Of a DNA stretch of 64,000 nt, positions 1-13,515 are shown piece by piece. Position numbers and translations under genes: made by a program. The notes beneath the pieces are model-generated. The model worked only from the letters and a program-made list of their open reading frames with translations. It was not told the origin of the DNA and searched no databases. Position 1 is the stretch's first letter. Every line of letters starts with the position of its first letter. The DNA comes from Camelus bactrianus (Eukaryota; Chordata; Mammalia; Artiodactyla; Camelidae): assembly GCF_048773025.1 (NCBI RefSeq), contig NC_133562.1:30601501-30665500 (forward strand). Direction: 5' to 3'.

Positions 1-249
1 TTTGTGCTAGATGAACGAACGTCTATCCACATGCTCAGTTCTGAGAGATAAGTGTGTGTGAAAGCCGTCCTTCACCTAGCTTCTATGGAACACAAAGTTT
101 CTTTTCACTTGCAATCTCCAATCCATACATATATATGGGGAAGTACTTGCTCCAACTCGGTTTTACAGTGAAATCTGCAGGAACTTCAAACTGGCACTAG
201 GAAACATACTGAGAAACAAGAGTAAATGTTACTCCTGCAACCCGTTCCC
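1..249 (+). repeat. Reference monomer defining the phase used here
   Basis: The first complete monomer is 249 bp; the next tttgtgctag begins at base 250. Landmarks by monomer position: an invariant box gctagatgaacgaacgt at 6-22; the inverted repeat ctcag-tt-ctgag at 34-45; a GT run near 52-60; a variable middle at about 85-150 that defines most subtypes; an AT-rich near-palindrome at 123-138; a small inverted repeat cagt-gaaa-actg at 166-177; a PstI site ctgcag at 175-180; and the end segment cccgttccc at 241-249. This copy belongs to the family A subtype with 'cttctatggaac' and 'cacttgcaatctcc'. Confidence 0.93.
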
Positions 250-968
250 TTTGTGCTAGATGAACGAACGTCTCTCCAAATGCTCAGTTCTGAGATAAGT
301 GTGTGTGAAAGCCGTCCTTCACCTAGCTTCTATGGAACACAAAGTTTCTTTTCACTTGCAATCTCCAATCCATACATATATATGGGGAAGTACTTGCTCC
401 AACTCGGTTTTACAGTGAAAACTGCAGGAACTTCAAACCGGCCGTAGGAAACAGACTGAGAAACCAGAGTAAAAGTTTCTCCTGCAACCCATTCCATTTG
501 TGCTAGATGAACGAACGTCTCTCCAAATGCTCAGTTCTGAGATAAGTGTGTGTGAAAGCCGTCCTTCACCTAGCTTGTTGGGAACACAAAGTTTCTTTTC
601 AGTTGCAAACTCCACTCCATACATATATAAAGGTCGGTACTAGCTCCAACTCGGTTTTACAGTGAAAACTGCAGGAACTTCAATCCGGCACTAGGAAACA
701 GACTGAGAATCCAGAGTAAAAGTTTCTCCTGCAACCTGTTCCCTTTGTGCTAGATGAACGAACGTCTCTCCACATGCTCATTTCTGAGAGATATGCGGGT
801 GTGAAAGTCATCCTTCACCTAGCTTGTTGGGAAAACAAAGTTTCTTTTCAGTTGCAAACTCCACTCCATACACATATATGGGGAGATACTAACTCCAACT
901 CGGTTTTACAGTGAAATCTGCAGGTACTTCAAACTGGCACTAGGAAACAGACTGAGAAACAAGAGTAA

Positions 969-2080
969 ATGTTACTCCTGCAACCCGTTCCTTTTGTGCT
1001 AGATGAACGAACGTCTCTCCAAATGCTCAGTTCTGAGATAAGTGTGTGTGAAAGCCGTCCTTCACCTAGCTTCTATGGAACACAAAGTTTCTTTTCACTT
1101 GCAATCTCCAATCCATACATATATATGGGGAAGTACTTGCTCCAACTCGGTTTTACAGTGAAAACTGCAGGAACTTCAAACCGGCCGTAGGAAACAAACT
1201 GAGAAACCAGAGTAAAAGTTTCTCCTGCATCCCATTCCATTTGTGCTAGATGAATGAACGTCTCTCCAAATGCTCAGTTCTGAGATAAGTGTGTGTGAAA
1301 GCCGTCCTTCACCTAGCTTGTTGGGAACACAAAGTTTCTTTTCAGTTGCAAACTCCATGCCATACATATATATTGGTAGGTACTAGCTCCAACTCGGATT
1401 TACAGTAAAAACTGCAGGAACATCAAACCGGCACTAGGAAACAGAATGAGAAACCAGAGAAAAAGTTTCTCCTGCAACCCGTTCCCTTTGTGCTAGATGA
1501 ACGAACGTCTCTCCACATGCTCAGTTCTGAGAGATAAGTGGGTGTGAAAGCCGTCCTTCACCTAGCTTGTTGGGAACACAAAGTTTCTTTTCACTTTCAA
1601 ACTCCACTCTATACATATATATGGGCAGGTACAATCTCCAACACGGTTTTACATGTGAAAACTGCAGGAACGTCAAACCGGCACTAGGAAACAGACTGAG
1701 AAACCAGAGTAAAATTTCTCCTGCAACCCGTTCCCTTTGTGCTAGATGAACGAACGTCTCTCCACATGCTCAGTTCTGAGAGATAAGTGTGTGTGAAAGC
1801 CGTCCTTCACCTAGCTTGTAGGGAACACAAAGTTTCTTTTCATTTGCAAACTCCACTCCATACATATATAAAGGTAGGTACTAGCTCCAACTCGGTTTTA
1901 CAGTGAAAACTGCAGGAACTTCAATCCGGCACTAGGAAACAGACTGAGAAACTAGAGTAAAAGTTTCTCCTGCAACCCGTTCCCTTTGTGCTAGATGAAC
2001 GAACGTCTCTCCACATGCTCAGTTCTGAGAGATAAGTGGGTGTGAAAGCCATCCTTCACCTAGCTTGTTGGGAACACAAA
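969..2080 (+). repeat. Family A block repeated at about 4,552-5,560 (offset ~3,482 bp, 14 monomers)
   Basis: The run of subtypes from the 'cttctatggaac' monomer near 1,072 recurs from 4,552 in the same order. Both runs share a one-base shortened 'agtaaaatttctcc' (near 1,709 and 5,191) and an 'aaactagagtaaaag' variant (near 1,950 and 5,430). These shared private changes mark the runs as copies of one parent block, not independent monomers of one type. The span before base 1,072 here also resembles 226-600 at an offset of 743 bp (3 monomers). Confidence 0.78.
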
Positions 2081-2550
2081 GTTTCTTTTCAGTTGCAAAT
2101 TCCATTCCATACATATATATAGGTAGGTACTAGCTCCAACTCGGTTTTACAGTGAAAACAGCAGGAACATCAAACCCGCACTAGGAAACATAATGAGAAA
2201 CCAGAGTAAAAGTTTCTCCGGCCTCCCGTTCCCTTTGTGCTAGATGAACGAACGTCTCTCCACATGCTCAGTTCTGAGAGATAAGTGTGTGTGAAAGCCG
2301 TGCTTCACCTAGCTTGTTGGGAACACAAAGTATCTTTTCAGTTACAAACTCCACTCCATATATATATATGGGGAGTTACGAGCTCCAACTCGGTTTTACA
2401 TGTGAAAACTGCAGGAACTTCAAACCGGCAGTAGGAAACAGACTGAGAAATCAGAGTAAAAGTTTCTCCAGCAACCCGTTCCCTTTTTGCTAGATGAACG
2501 AACGTCTCTCCACATGCTGAGTTCTGAGAGATAAGTGTGTGTGAAAGCCG

Positions 2551-4546
2551 TCCTTCACCTAGCTTGTTGGGAACACAAAGTTTCTTTTCAGTTGCAAACT
2601 CCACTCCATATATATATAAAGGTAGGTACTAGCTCCAACTCGGTTTTACAGTGAAAACTGCAGGAACTTCAATCCGGCACTAGGAAACAGACTGAGAAAC
2701 CAGAGTAAAAGTTTCTCCTGCAACCTGTTCCCTTTGTGCTAGATGAACGAACGTCTCTCCACATGCTCAGTTCTGAGAGATATGTGGGTGTGAAAGTCAT
2801 CCTTCCCTTAGCTTGTTGGGAAAACAAAGTTTCTTTTCAGTTGCAAACTCCACTCCATACACATATATGGGGAGATACTAACTCCAAATCGGTTTTACAG
2901 TGAAATCTGCAGGAACTTCAAACTGGCACTAGGAAACAGACTGAGAAACAAGAGTAAATGTTACTCCTGCAACCCGTTCCCTTTGTGCTAGATGAACGAA
3001 CGTCTATCCACATGCTCAGTTCTGAGAGATAAGTGTGTGTGAAAGCCGTCCTTCACCTAGCTTCTATGGAACACAAAGTTTCTTTTCACTTGCAATCTCC
3101 AATCCATACATATATATGGGGAAGTACTTGCTCCAACTCGGTTTTACAGTGAAAACTGCAGGAACTTCAAACCGGCCGTAGGAAACAGACTGAGAAACCA
3201 GAGTAAAGTTTCTACTGCAACCCATTCCATTTGTGCTAGATGAACGAACGTCTCTCCAAATGCTCAGTTCTGAGATAAGTGTGTGTGAAAGCCGTCCTTC
3301 ACCTAGCTTGTTGGGAACACAAAATTTCTTTTCATTTGCAAACTCCATTCCATACATACATATTGGTAGGTACTAGCTCCAACTCGGATTTACAGTAAAA
3401 ACTGCAGGAACATCAAACCGGCACTAGGAAACAGAATGAGAAACCAGAGAAAAAGTTTCTCCTGCAACCCGTTCCCTTTGTGCTAGATGAACGAACGTCT
3501 CTCCACATGCTCAGTTCTGAGAGATAAGTGGGTGTGAAAGCCGTCCTTCACCTAGCTTGTTGGGAACACAAAGTTTCTTTTCACTTTCAAACTCCACTCC
3601 ATACACATATATGGGCAGGTACAATCTCCAACACGGTTTTACATGTGAAAACTGCAGGAACGTCAAACCGGCACTAGGAAACAGACTGAGAAACCAGAGT
3701 AAAAGTTTCTCCTGCAACCCGTTCCCTTTGTGCTAGATGAACGAACGTCTCTCCACATGCTCAGTTCTGAGAGATAAGTGTGTGTGAAAGCCGTCCTTCA
3801 CCTAGCTTGTAGGGAACACAAAGTTTCTTTTCATTTGCAAACACCACTCCATACATATATAAAGGTAGGTACTAGCTCCAACTCGGTTTTACAGTGAAAA
3901 CTGCAGGAACTTTAATCCGGCACTAGGAAACAGACTGAGAAACCAGAGTAAAAGTTTCTCCTGCAACCCGTTCCCTTTGTGCTAGATGAACGAACGTCTC
4001 TCCACATGCTCAGTTCTGAGAGATAAGTGGGTGTGAAAGCCATCCTTCACCTAGCTTGTTGGGAACACAAAGTTTCTTTTCAGTTGCAAACCCCTCTCCA
4101 TACATATATAAAGGTAGGTACTAGCTCCAACTCGGTTTTACAGTGAAAACTGCAGGAAATTCATTCCGGCACTAAGAAACAGACTGAGAAACCAGAGTAA
4201 AAGTTTCTCCTGCAACCCGTTCCCTTTGTGCTAGATGAACGAACGTCTATCCACATGTTCAGTTCTGAGAGATAAGTGTGTGTGAAAGCCGTCCTTCACC
4301 TAGCTTGTTGGAACACAATGTTTCTTTTCAATTGCAAACTCCACTCTATACATATATATGGGGAGGTACTAGCTCCAACTTGGTTTTACAGTGAAAACTG
4401 CAGGAACTTCAAACCGGCAGTAGGAAACAGACTGAGAAACCAGAGAAAAAGTTTTTCCTGCAACCCGTTTCCTTTGTGCTAGATGAACGAACGTCTCTCC
4501 ACATGCTCAGTTCTGAGAGATAAGTGTGTGTGAAAGCCGTCCTTCA
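2551..4546 (+). repeat. 12-monomer HOR unit, copy 1 (offset 2,983 bp)
   Basis: This 1,996-bp block matches 5,534-7,529 with about six differences that I could see, roughly 99.7% identity. Private variants held in common include 'catacatacatatt', 'gtaaagtttctactgc', 'aaacccctctcc' and 'ttggaacacaatg'. The block is entered and left in the middle of a monomer, as expected for unequal exchange between misaligned arrays. Confidence 0.88.
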
Positions 4547-5533
4547 CCTAGCTTCTATGGAACACAAAGTTTCTTTTCACTTGCAATCTCCAATCCATAC
4601 ATATATATGGGGAAGTACTTGCTCCAACTCGGTTTTACAGTGAAAACTGCAGGAACTTCAAACCGGCCGTAGGAAACAGACTGAGAAACCAGAGTAAATG
4701 TTTCTCCTGCAACCCATTCCATTTGTGCTAGATGAATGAACGTCTCTCCAAATGCTCAGTTCTGAGATAAGTGTGTGTGAAAGCCGTCCTTCACCTAGCT
4801 TGTTGGGAACACAAAGTTACTTTTCAGTTGCAAACTCCATTCCATACATATATATTGGTAGGTACTAGCTCCAACTCGGATTTACAGTAAAAACTGCAGG
4901 AACATCAAACCGGCACTAGGAAACAGAATGAGAAACCAGAGAAAAAGTTTCTCCTGCAACCCGTTCCCTTTGTGCTAGATGAACGAACGTCTCTCCACAT
5001 GCTCAGTTCTGAGAGATAAGTGGGTGTGAAAGCCGTCCTTCACCTAGCTTGTTGGGAACACAAAGTTTCTTTTCACTTTCAAACTCCACTACATACATAT
5101 ATATGGGCAGGTACAATCTCCAACACGGTTTTACATGTGAAAACTGCAGGAACGTCAAACCGGCACTAGGAAACAGACTGAGAAACCAGAGTAAAATTTC
5201 TCCTGCAACCCGTTCCCTTTGTGCTAGATGAACGAACGTCTCTCCACATGCTCAGTTCTGAGAGATAAGTGTGTGTGAAAGCCGTCCTTCACCTAGCTTG
5301 TAGGGAACACAAAGTTTCTTTTCATTTGCAAACTCCAGTCCATACATATATAAAGGTAGGTACTAGCTCCAACTCGGTTTTACAGTGAAAACTGCAGGAA
5401 CTTCAATCCGGCACTAGGAAACAGACTGAGAAACTAGAGTAAAAGTTTCTCCTGCAACCCGTTCCCTTTGTGCTAGATGAACGAACGTCTCTCCACATGC
5501 TCAGTTCTGAGAGATAAGTGGGTGTGAAAGCCA

Positions 5534-7529
5534 TCCTTCACCTAGCTTGTTGGGAACACAAAGTTTCTTTTCAGTTGCAAACTCCACTCCATATATATAT
5601 AAAGGTAGGTACTAGCTCCAACTCGGTTTTACAGTGAAAACTGCAGGAACTTCAATCCGGCACTAGGAAACAGACTGAGAAACCAGAGTAAAAGTTTCTC
5701 CTGCAACCTGTTCCCTTTGTGCTAGATGAACGAACGTCTCTCCACATGCTCAGTTCTGAGAGATATGTGGGTGTGAAAGTCATCCTTCCCTTAGCTTGTT
5801 GGGAAAACAAAGTTTCTTTTCAGTTGCAAACTCCACTCCATACACATATATGGGGAGATACTAACTCCAACTCGGTTTTACAGTGAAATCTGCAGGAACT
5901 TCAAACTGGCACTAGGAAACAGACTGAGAAACAAGAGTAAATGTTACTCCTGCAACCCGTTCCCTTTGTGCTAGATGAACGAACGTCTATCCACATGCTC
6001 AGTTCTGAGAGATAAGTGTGTGTGAAAGCCGTCCTTCACCTAGCTTCTATGGAACACAAAGTTTCTTTTCACTTGCAATCTCCAATCCATACATATATAT
6101 GGGGAAGTACTTGCTCCAACTCGGTTTTACAGTGAAAACTGCAGGAACTTCAAACCGGCCGTAGGAAACAGACTGAGAAACCAGAGTAAAGTTTCTACTG
6201 CAACCCATTCCATTTGTGCTAGATGAACGAACGTCTCTCCAAATGCTCAGTTCTGAGATAAGTGTGTGTGAAAGCCGTCCTTCACCTAGCTTGTTGGGAA
6301 CACAAAATTTCTTTTCATTTGCAAACTCCATTCCATACATACATATTGTTAGGTACTAGCTCCAACTCGGATTTACAGTAAAAACTGCAGGAACATCAAA
6401 CCGGCACTAGGAAACAGAATGAGAAACCAGAGAAAAAGTTTCTCCTGCAACCCGTTCCCTTTGTGCTAGATGAACGAACGTCTCTCCACATGCTCAGTTC
6501 TGAGAGATAAGTGGGTGTGAAAGCCGTCCTTCACCTAGCTTGTTGGGAACACAAAGTTTCTTTTCACTTTCAAACTCCACTCCATACACATATATGGGCA
6601 GGTACAATCTCCAACACGGTTTTACATGTGAAAACTGCAGGAACGTCAAACCGGCACTAGGAAACAGACTGAGAAACCAGAGTAAAAGTTTCTCCTGCAA
6701 CCCGTTCCCTTTGTGCTAGATGAACGAACGTCTCTCCACATGCTCAGTTCTGAGAGATAAGTGTGTGTGAAAGCCGTCCTTCACCTAGCTTGTAGGGAAC
6801 ACAAAGTTTCTTTTCATTTGCAAACACCACTCCATACATATATAAAGGTAGGTACTAGCTCCAACTCGGTTTTACAGTGAAAACTGCAGGAACTTCAATC
6901 CGGCACTAGGAAACAGACTGAGAAACCAGAGTAAAAGTTTCTCCTGCAACCCGTTCCCTTTGTGCTAGATGAACGAACGTCTCTCCACATGCTCAGTTCT
7001 GAGAGATAAGTGGGTGTGAAAGCCATCCTTCACCTAGCTTGTTGGGAACACAAAGTTTCTTTTCAGTTGCAAACCCCTCTCCATACATATATAAAGGTAG
7101 GTACAAGCTCCAACTCGGTTTTACAGTGAAAACTGCAGGAAATTCAATCCGGCACTAAGAAACAGACTGAGAAACCAGAGTAAAAGTTTCTCCTGCAAAC
7201 CGTTCCCTTTGTGCTAGATGAACGAACGTCTATCCACATGTTCAGTTCTGAGAGATAAGTGTGTGTGAAAGCCGTCCTTCACCTAGCTTGTTGGAACACA
7301 ATGTTTCTTTTCAATTGCAAACTCCACTCTATACATATATATGGGGAGGTACTAGCTCCAACTTGGTTTTACAGTGAAAACTGCAGGAACTTCAAACCGG
7401 CAGTAGGAAACAGACTGAGAAACCAGAGAAAAAGTTTTTCCTGCAACCCGTTTCCTTTGTGCTAGATGAACGAACGTCTCTCCACATGCTCAGTTCTGAG
7501 AGATAAGTGTGTGTGAAAGCCGTCCTTCA
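5534..7529 (+). repeat. 12-monomer HOR unit, copy 2
   Basis: Near-identical partner of 2,551-4,546. The blocks upstream of the two copies are also related, but at an offset of 3,482 instead of 2,983 bp. Two monomers (about 499 bp, roughly 2,080-2,551) are therefore present in the first copy region and missing between the matching blocks of the second. The later part, from about 6,434, recurs again at 8,921. Confidence 0.88.
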
Positions 7530-7794
7530 ACTAGCTCTTTGGGAACACAAAGTTCCTTTTCAGTTACAAACTCCACTCCATACATATATATAGGTAGGTA
7601 CTATCTCCAACTTGTTTTTACAGTGAAAACTGCAGGAACTTCAATCCGGCACTAGGAAACAGACTGAGAAACCAGAGTAAAAGTTTCTCCTGCAACCTGT
7701 TCCCTTTGTGCTAGATGAACGAACGTCTCTCCACATGCTCAGTTCTGAGAGATATGTGGGTGTGAAAGTCATCCTTCACCTAGCTTGTTGGGAA
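6434..7794 (+). repeat. Block repeated at 8,921-10,281 (offset 2,487 bp, 10 monomers)
   Basis: The subtypes 'gggcaggtacaatctcc', 'gtagggaac', 'aaacccctctcc', 'ttggaacacaatg' and 'aactagctctttggg' occur in the same order in both places with few differences. After 7,794 this copy has one extra monomer (about 7,795-8,040). The offset then falls to 2,238 bp, and 8,041-8,750 matches 10,279-10,988. Confidence 0.83.
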
Positions 7795-8920
7795 CACAAA
7801 GTGTCTTTTCAGGTGCAAACTCCACTCCATACATATATAAAGGTAGGTACAAGCTCCAACTCGGTTTTACAGTGAAAACTGCAGGAACTTCAATCCGGCA
7901 CTAGGAAACAGACTGAGAAACCAGAGTAAAAGTTTCTCCTGCAACCTGTTCCCTTTGTGCTAGATGAACGAACGTCTCTCCACATGCTCAGTTCTGAGAG
8001 ATATGTGGGTGTGAAAGTCATCCTTCACCTAGCTTGTTGGGAAAACAAAGTTTCTTTTCAGTTGCAAACTCCACTCCATACACATATATGGGGAGATACT
8101 AACTCCAACTCGGTTTTACAGTGAAATCTGCAGGAACTTCAAACTGGCACTAGGAAACAGACTGAGAAACAAGAGTAAATGTTACTCCTGCAACCCGTTC
8201 CCTTTGTGCTAGATGAACGAACGTCTCTCCAAATGCTCAGTTCTGAGATAAGTGTGTGTGAAAGCCGTCCTTCACCTAGCTTCTATGGAACACAAAGTTT
8301 CTTTTCACTTGCAATCTCCAATCCATACATATATATGGGGAAGTACTTGCTCCAACTCGGTTTTACAGTGAAAACTGCAGGAACTTCAAACCGGCCGTAG
8401 GAAACAGACTGAGAAACCAGAGTAAAAGTTTCTCCTGCAACCCATTCCATTTGTGTTAGATGAACGAACGTCTCTCCACATGCTCATTTCTGAGATAAGT
8501 GTGTGTGAAAGCCGTCCTTCACCTAGCTTGTTGGGAACACAAAGTTTCTTTTCAGTTGCAAACTCCATTCCATACATATATATTGGTAGGTACTAGCTCC
8601 AACTCGGATTTACAGTAAAAACTGCAGGAACATCAAACCGGCACTAGGAAACAGAATGAGAAACCAGAGTAAAAGTTTCTCCTGCAACCCGTTCCCTTTG
8701 TGCTAGATGAACGAACGTCTCTCCACATGCTCAGTTCTGAGAGATAAGTGGGTGTGAAAGCCGTCCTTCACCTAGCTTGTTGGGAACACAAAGTTTCTTT
8801 TCACTTTCAAACTCCACTCCATACATATATATGGGCAGGTACAATCTCCAACACGGTTTTACATGTGAAAACTGCAGGAACGTCAAACCGGCACTAGGAA
8901 ACAGACTGAGAAACCAGAGT

Positions 8921-10988
8921 AAAAGTTTCTCCTGCAACCCGTTCCCTTTGTGCTAGATGAACGAACGTCTCTCCACATGCTCAGTTCTGAGAGATAAGTG
9001 GGTGTGAAAGCCGTCCTTCACCTAGCTTGTTGGGAACACAAAGTTTCTTTTCACTTTCAAACTCCACTCCATACACATATATGGGCAGGTACAATCTCCA
9101 ACACGGTTTTACATGTGAAAACTGCAGGAACGTCAAACCGGCACTAGGAAACAGACTGAGAAACCAGAGTAAAAGTTTCTCCTGCAACCCGTTCCCTTTG
9201 TGCTAGATGAACGAACGTCTCTCCACATGCTCAGTTCTGAGAGATAAGTGTGTGTGAAAGCCGTCCTTCAACTAGCTTGTATGGAACACAAAGTTTCTTT
9301 TCATTTGCAAACACCACTCCATACATATATAAAGGTAGGTACTAGCTCCAACTCGGTTTTACAGTGAAAACTGCAGGAACTTCAATCCGGCACTAGGAAA
9401 CAGACTGAGAAACCAGAGTAAAAGTTTCTCCTGCAACCCGTTCCCTTTGTGCTAGATGAACGAACGTCTCTCCACATGCTCAGTTCTGAGAGATAAGTGG
9501 GTGTGAAAGCCATCCTTCACCTAGCTTGTTGGGAACACAAAGTTTCTTTTCAGTTGCAAACCCCTCTCCATACATATATAAAGGTAGGTACTAGCTCCAA
9601 CTCGGTTTTACAGTGAAAACTGCAGGAAATTCAATCCGGCACTAAGAAACAGACTGAGAAACCAGAGTAAAAGTTTCTCCTGCAACCCGTTCCCTTTGTG
9701 CTAGATGAACGAACGTCTATCCACATGTTCAGTTCTGAGAGATAAGTGTGTGTGAAAGCCGTCCTTCACCTAGCTTGTTGGAACACAATGTTTCTTTTCA
9801 ATTGCAAACTCCACTCTATACATATATATGGGGAGGTACTAGCTCCAACTTGGTTTTACAGTGAAAACTGCAGGAACTTCAAACCGGCAGTAGGAAACAG
9901 ACTGAGAAACCAGAGAAATAGTTTTTCCTGCAACCCGTTTCCTTTGTGCTAGATGAACGAACGTCTCTCCACATGCTCAGTTCTGAGAGATAAGTGTGTG
10001 TGAAAGCCGTCCTTCAACTAGCTCTTTGGGAACACAAAGTTCCTTTTCAGTTACAAACTCCACTCCATACATATATATAGGTAGGTACTATCTCCAACTT
10101 GTTTTTACAGTGAAAACTGCAGGAACTTCAATCCGGCACTAGGAAACAGACTGAGAAACCAGAGTAAAAGTTTCTCCTGCAACCTGTTCCCTTTGTGCTA
10201 GATGAACGAACGTCTCTCCACATGCTCAGTTCTGAGAGATATGTGGGTGTGAAAGTCATCCTTCACCTAGCTTGTTGGGAAAACAAAGTTTCTTTTCAGT
10301 TGCAAACTCCACTCCATACACATATATGGGGAGATACTAACTCCAACTCGGTTTTACAGTGAAATCTGCAGGAACTTCAAACTGGCACTAGGAAACAGAC
10401 TGAGAAACAAGAGTAAATGTTACTCCTGCAACCCGTTCCCTTTGTGCTAGATGAACGAACGTCTCTCCAAATGCTCAGTTCTGAGATAAGTGTGTGTGAA
10501 AGCCGTCCTTCACCTAGCTTCTATGGAACACAAAGTTTCTTTTCACTTGCAATCTCCAATCCATACATATATATGGGGAAGTACTTGCTCCAACTCGGTT
10601 TTACAGTGAAAACTGCAGGAACTTCAAACCGGCCGTAGGAAACAGACTGAGAAACCAGAGTAAAAGTTTCTCCTGCAACCCATTCCATTTGTGTTAGATG
10701 AACGAACGTCTCTCCACATGCTCATTTCTGAGATAAGTGTGTGTGAAAGCCGTCCTTCACCTAGCTTGTTGGGAACACAAAGTTTCTTTTCAGTTGCAAA
10801 CTCCATTCCATACATATATATTGGTAGGTACTAGCTCCAACTCGGATTTACAGTAAAAACTGCAGGAACATCAAACCGGCACTAGGAAACAGAATGAGAA
10901 ACCAGAGTAAAAGTTTCTCCTGCAACCCGTTCCCTTTGTGCTAGATGAACGAACGTCTCTCCACATGCTCAGTTCTGAGAGATAAGTG
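8921..10988 (+). repeat. Second copy of the 9/10-monomer block
   Basis: Matches 6,434-7,794 (offset 2,487) and then 8,041-8,750 (offset 2,238), so one monomer has been lost here or gained there. The two monomers at 8,731-8,937 and 8,981-9,187 are an almost identical adjacent pair of the 'gggcaggtacaatctcc' subtype, a single-monomer local duplication. Confidence 0.82.
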
Positions 10989-11778
10989 TGTGGGAAAGCC
11001 GTGCTTCATCTAGTTTGATGGGAACACAAAGTTCCTTTTCAGTTGCAAACTCCACTCCATACATATATATGGGGAGGTACAAGCTCCAACTCGGTTTTAC
11101 AGTGAAAACTGCAGGAACTTCAAACCGGCAGTAGGAAACAGACTGAGAAACCAGAGTAAAAGTTTCTCCAGCAACCCGTTCCTTTTTGCTAGATGAGCGA
11201 ACGTCTCTCCACATGCTCAGTTCTGAGAGATATGTGGGTGTGAAAGTCACCTTTCACCTAGCTTGTTGGGAACACAAAGTTTCTTTTCAGTTGCAAACTC
11301 CACTCCATACACATATATAGGGAGATACTAACTCCAACTCGGTTTTACAGTGAAATCTGCAGGAACTTCAAACTGGCACTAGGAATCAGACTGAGAAACA
11401 AGAGTAAATGTTACTCCTGCAACCCGTTCCCTTTGGGCTAGATGAACGAACGTCTATCCAAATGCTCAGTTCTGAGATAAGTGTGTGTGAAAGCCGTCCT
11501 TCAACTAGCTTCTATGGAACACAAAGTTTCTTTTCAGTTGCAAACTCCACTCCATACACATATATGGGGAGGTACTAGCTCCAACTCGGTTTTACAGTGA
11601 AAACTGCAGGAACTTCAAACCGGCACTTGGAAACTGACTGAGAAACCAGAGAAATAGTTTCTCCTGCAAAACGTTCCCTTTGTGCTAGATGAACGAACGT
11701 CTCTCCACATGCTCAGTTCTGAGAGATAAGTGTGTGGGAAAGCCGTGCTTCATCTAGTTTGATGGGAACACAAAGTTC
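10989..11778 (+). repeat. Junction zone with chimeric monomers
   Basis: Subtypes rare elsewhere are concentrated here: 'gtgtgtgggaaagccgtgc' with 'catctagtttgatggg' (10,986, again near 11,730, 12,226 and 13,963) and 'ccctttgggctagatg' (near 11,430, 11,930 and 13,665). The monomer from about 11,436 joins the 'cttctatggaac' left half to a 'cagttgcaaactcc...cacatatatgg' right half. A two-monomer repeat with offset 496 bp links 11,405-11,790 to 11,901-12,286. Confidence 0.72.
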
Positions 11779-13515
11779 CTTTTCAGTTGCAAACTCCACT
11801 CCATACATATATAAAGGTAGGTACTAGCTCCAACTCGGTTTTACAGTGAAAACTGCAGGAACTTCAATCCGGCACTAGGAAACAGACTGAGAAACAAGAG
11901 TAAATGTTACTCCTGCAACCCGTTCCCTTTGGGCTAGATGAACGAACGTCTCTCCAAATGCTCAGTTCTGAGATAAGTGTGTGTGAAAGCCGTCCTTCAC
12001 CTAGCTTCTATGGAACACAAAGTTTCTTTTCAGTTGCAAACTCCACTCCATACACATATATGGGGAGGTACTAGCTCCAACTCGGTTTTACAGTGAAAAC
12101 TGCAGGAACTTCAAACCGGCACTTGGAAACTGACTGAGAAACCAGAGAAATAGTTTCTCCTGCAAAACGTTCCCTTTGTGCTAGATGAACGAACGTCTCT
12201 CCACATGCTCAGTTCTGAGAGATAAGTGTGTGGGAAAGCCGTGCTTCATCTAGTTTGATGGGAACACAAAGTTCCTTTTCAGTTGCAAACTCCACTCCAT
12301 ACATATATATGGGGAGGTACAAGCTCCAACTCGGTTTTACAGTGAAAACTGCAGGAACTTCAAACCGGCAGTAGGAAACAGACTGAGAAACCAGAGTAAA
12401 TGTTTCTCCAGCAACCCGTTCCCTTTTTGCTAGATGAACGAACGTCTCTCCACATGCTGAGTTCTGAAAGATAAGTGTGTGTGAAAGCCGTCCTTCACCT
12501 AGCTTGTTGGGAACACAAAGTTTCTTTTCAGTTGCAAACTCCACTCCATACATATATAAAGGTAGGTACTAGCTCCAACTCGGTTTTACAGTGAAAACTG
12601 CAGGAACTTCAATCCGGCACTAGGAAACAGACTGAGAAACAAGAGTAAATGTTACTCCTGCAACCCGTTCCCTTTGTGCTAGATGAACGAACGTCTCTCC
12701 AAATGCTCAGTTCTGAGATAAGTGTGTGTGAAAGCCGTCCTTCACCTAGCTTCTATGGAACACAAAGTTTCTTTTCACTTGCAATCTCCAATCCATACAT
12801 ATATATGGGGAAGTACTTGCTCCAACTCGGTTTTACAGTGAAAACTGCAGGAACTTCAAACCGGCCGTAGGAAACAGACTGAGAAACCAGAGTAAAAGTT
12901 TCTCCTGCAACCCGTTCCCTTTGTGCTAGATGAACGAACGTCTATCCACATGTTCAGTTCTGAGAGATAAGTGTGTGTGAAAGCCGTCCTTCACCTAGCT
13001 TGTTGGAACACAATGTTTCTTTTCAATTGCAAACTCCACTCTATACATATATATGGGGAGGTACTAGCTCCAACTTGGTTTTACAGTGAAAACTGCAGGA
13101 ACTTCAAACCGGCAGTAGGAAACAGACTGAGAAACCAGAGAAAAAGTTTTCCTGCAACCCGTTTCCTTTGTGCTAGATGAACGAACGTCTCTCCACATGC
13201 TCAGTTCTGAGAGATATGTGTGTGTGAAAGCCGTCCTTCAACTAGCTCTTTGGGAACACAAAGTTCCTTTTCAGTTACAAACTCCACTCCATACATATAT
13301 ATAGGTAGGTACTATCTCCAACTTGTTTTTACAGTGAAAACTGCAGGAACTTCAAACCGGCAGTAGGAAACAGACTGAGAAATCAGAGTAAAAATTTCTC
13401 CAGCAACCCGTACCCTTTTTGCTAGATGAACGAACGTCTCTCCACATGCTGAGTTCTGAGAGATAAGTGTGTGTGAAAGCCGTCCTTCACCTAGCTTGTT
13501 GGGAACACAAAGTTT
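11779..13515 (+). repeat. 7-monomer HOR unit, copy 1 (1,737 bp)
   Basis: Bases 11,779-13,561 match 13,516-15,298 with only two differences noticed (near 14,814 and 15,018). This is a direct tandem duplication of seven monomers, average 248.1 bp. Private markers in both copies are 'tttgggctag', 'catctagtttgatggg', 'ttctgaaagataag' and 'cccgtaccctttttgc'. Confidence 0.9.

Noticed and set aside
12209-12553. Open frames of 60 to 114 codons on both strands, for example 12,209-12,553 minus, 969-1,190 plus and 22,686-22,889 minus
   Set aside because: They recur at monomer or HOR spacing on both strands and in several frames, and their peptides change with monomer subtype. The 249-bp monomer is a multiple of three, so frames persist by arithmetic. 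Every forward frame has a stop in each monomer. No domain, signal peptide or translation context supports a gene.
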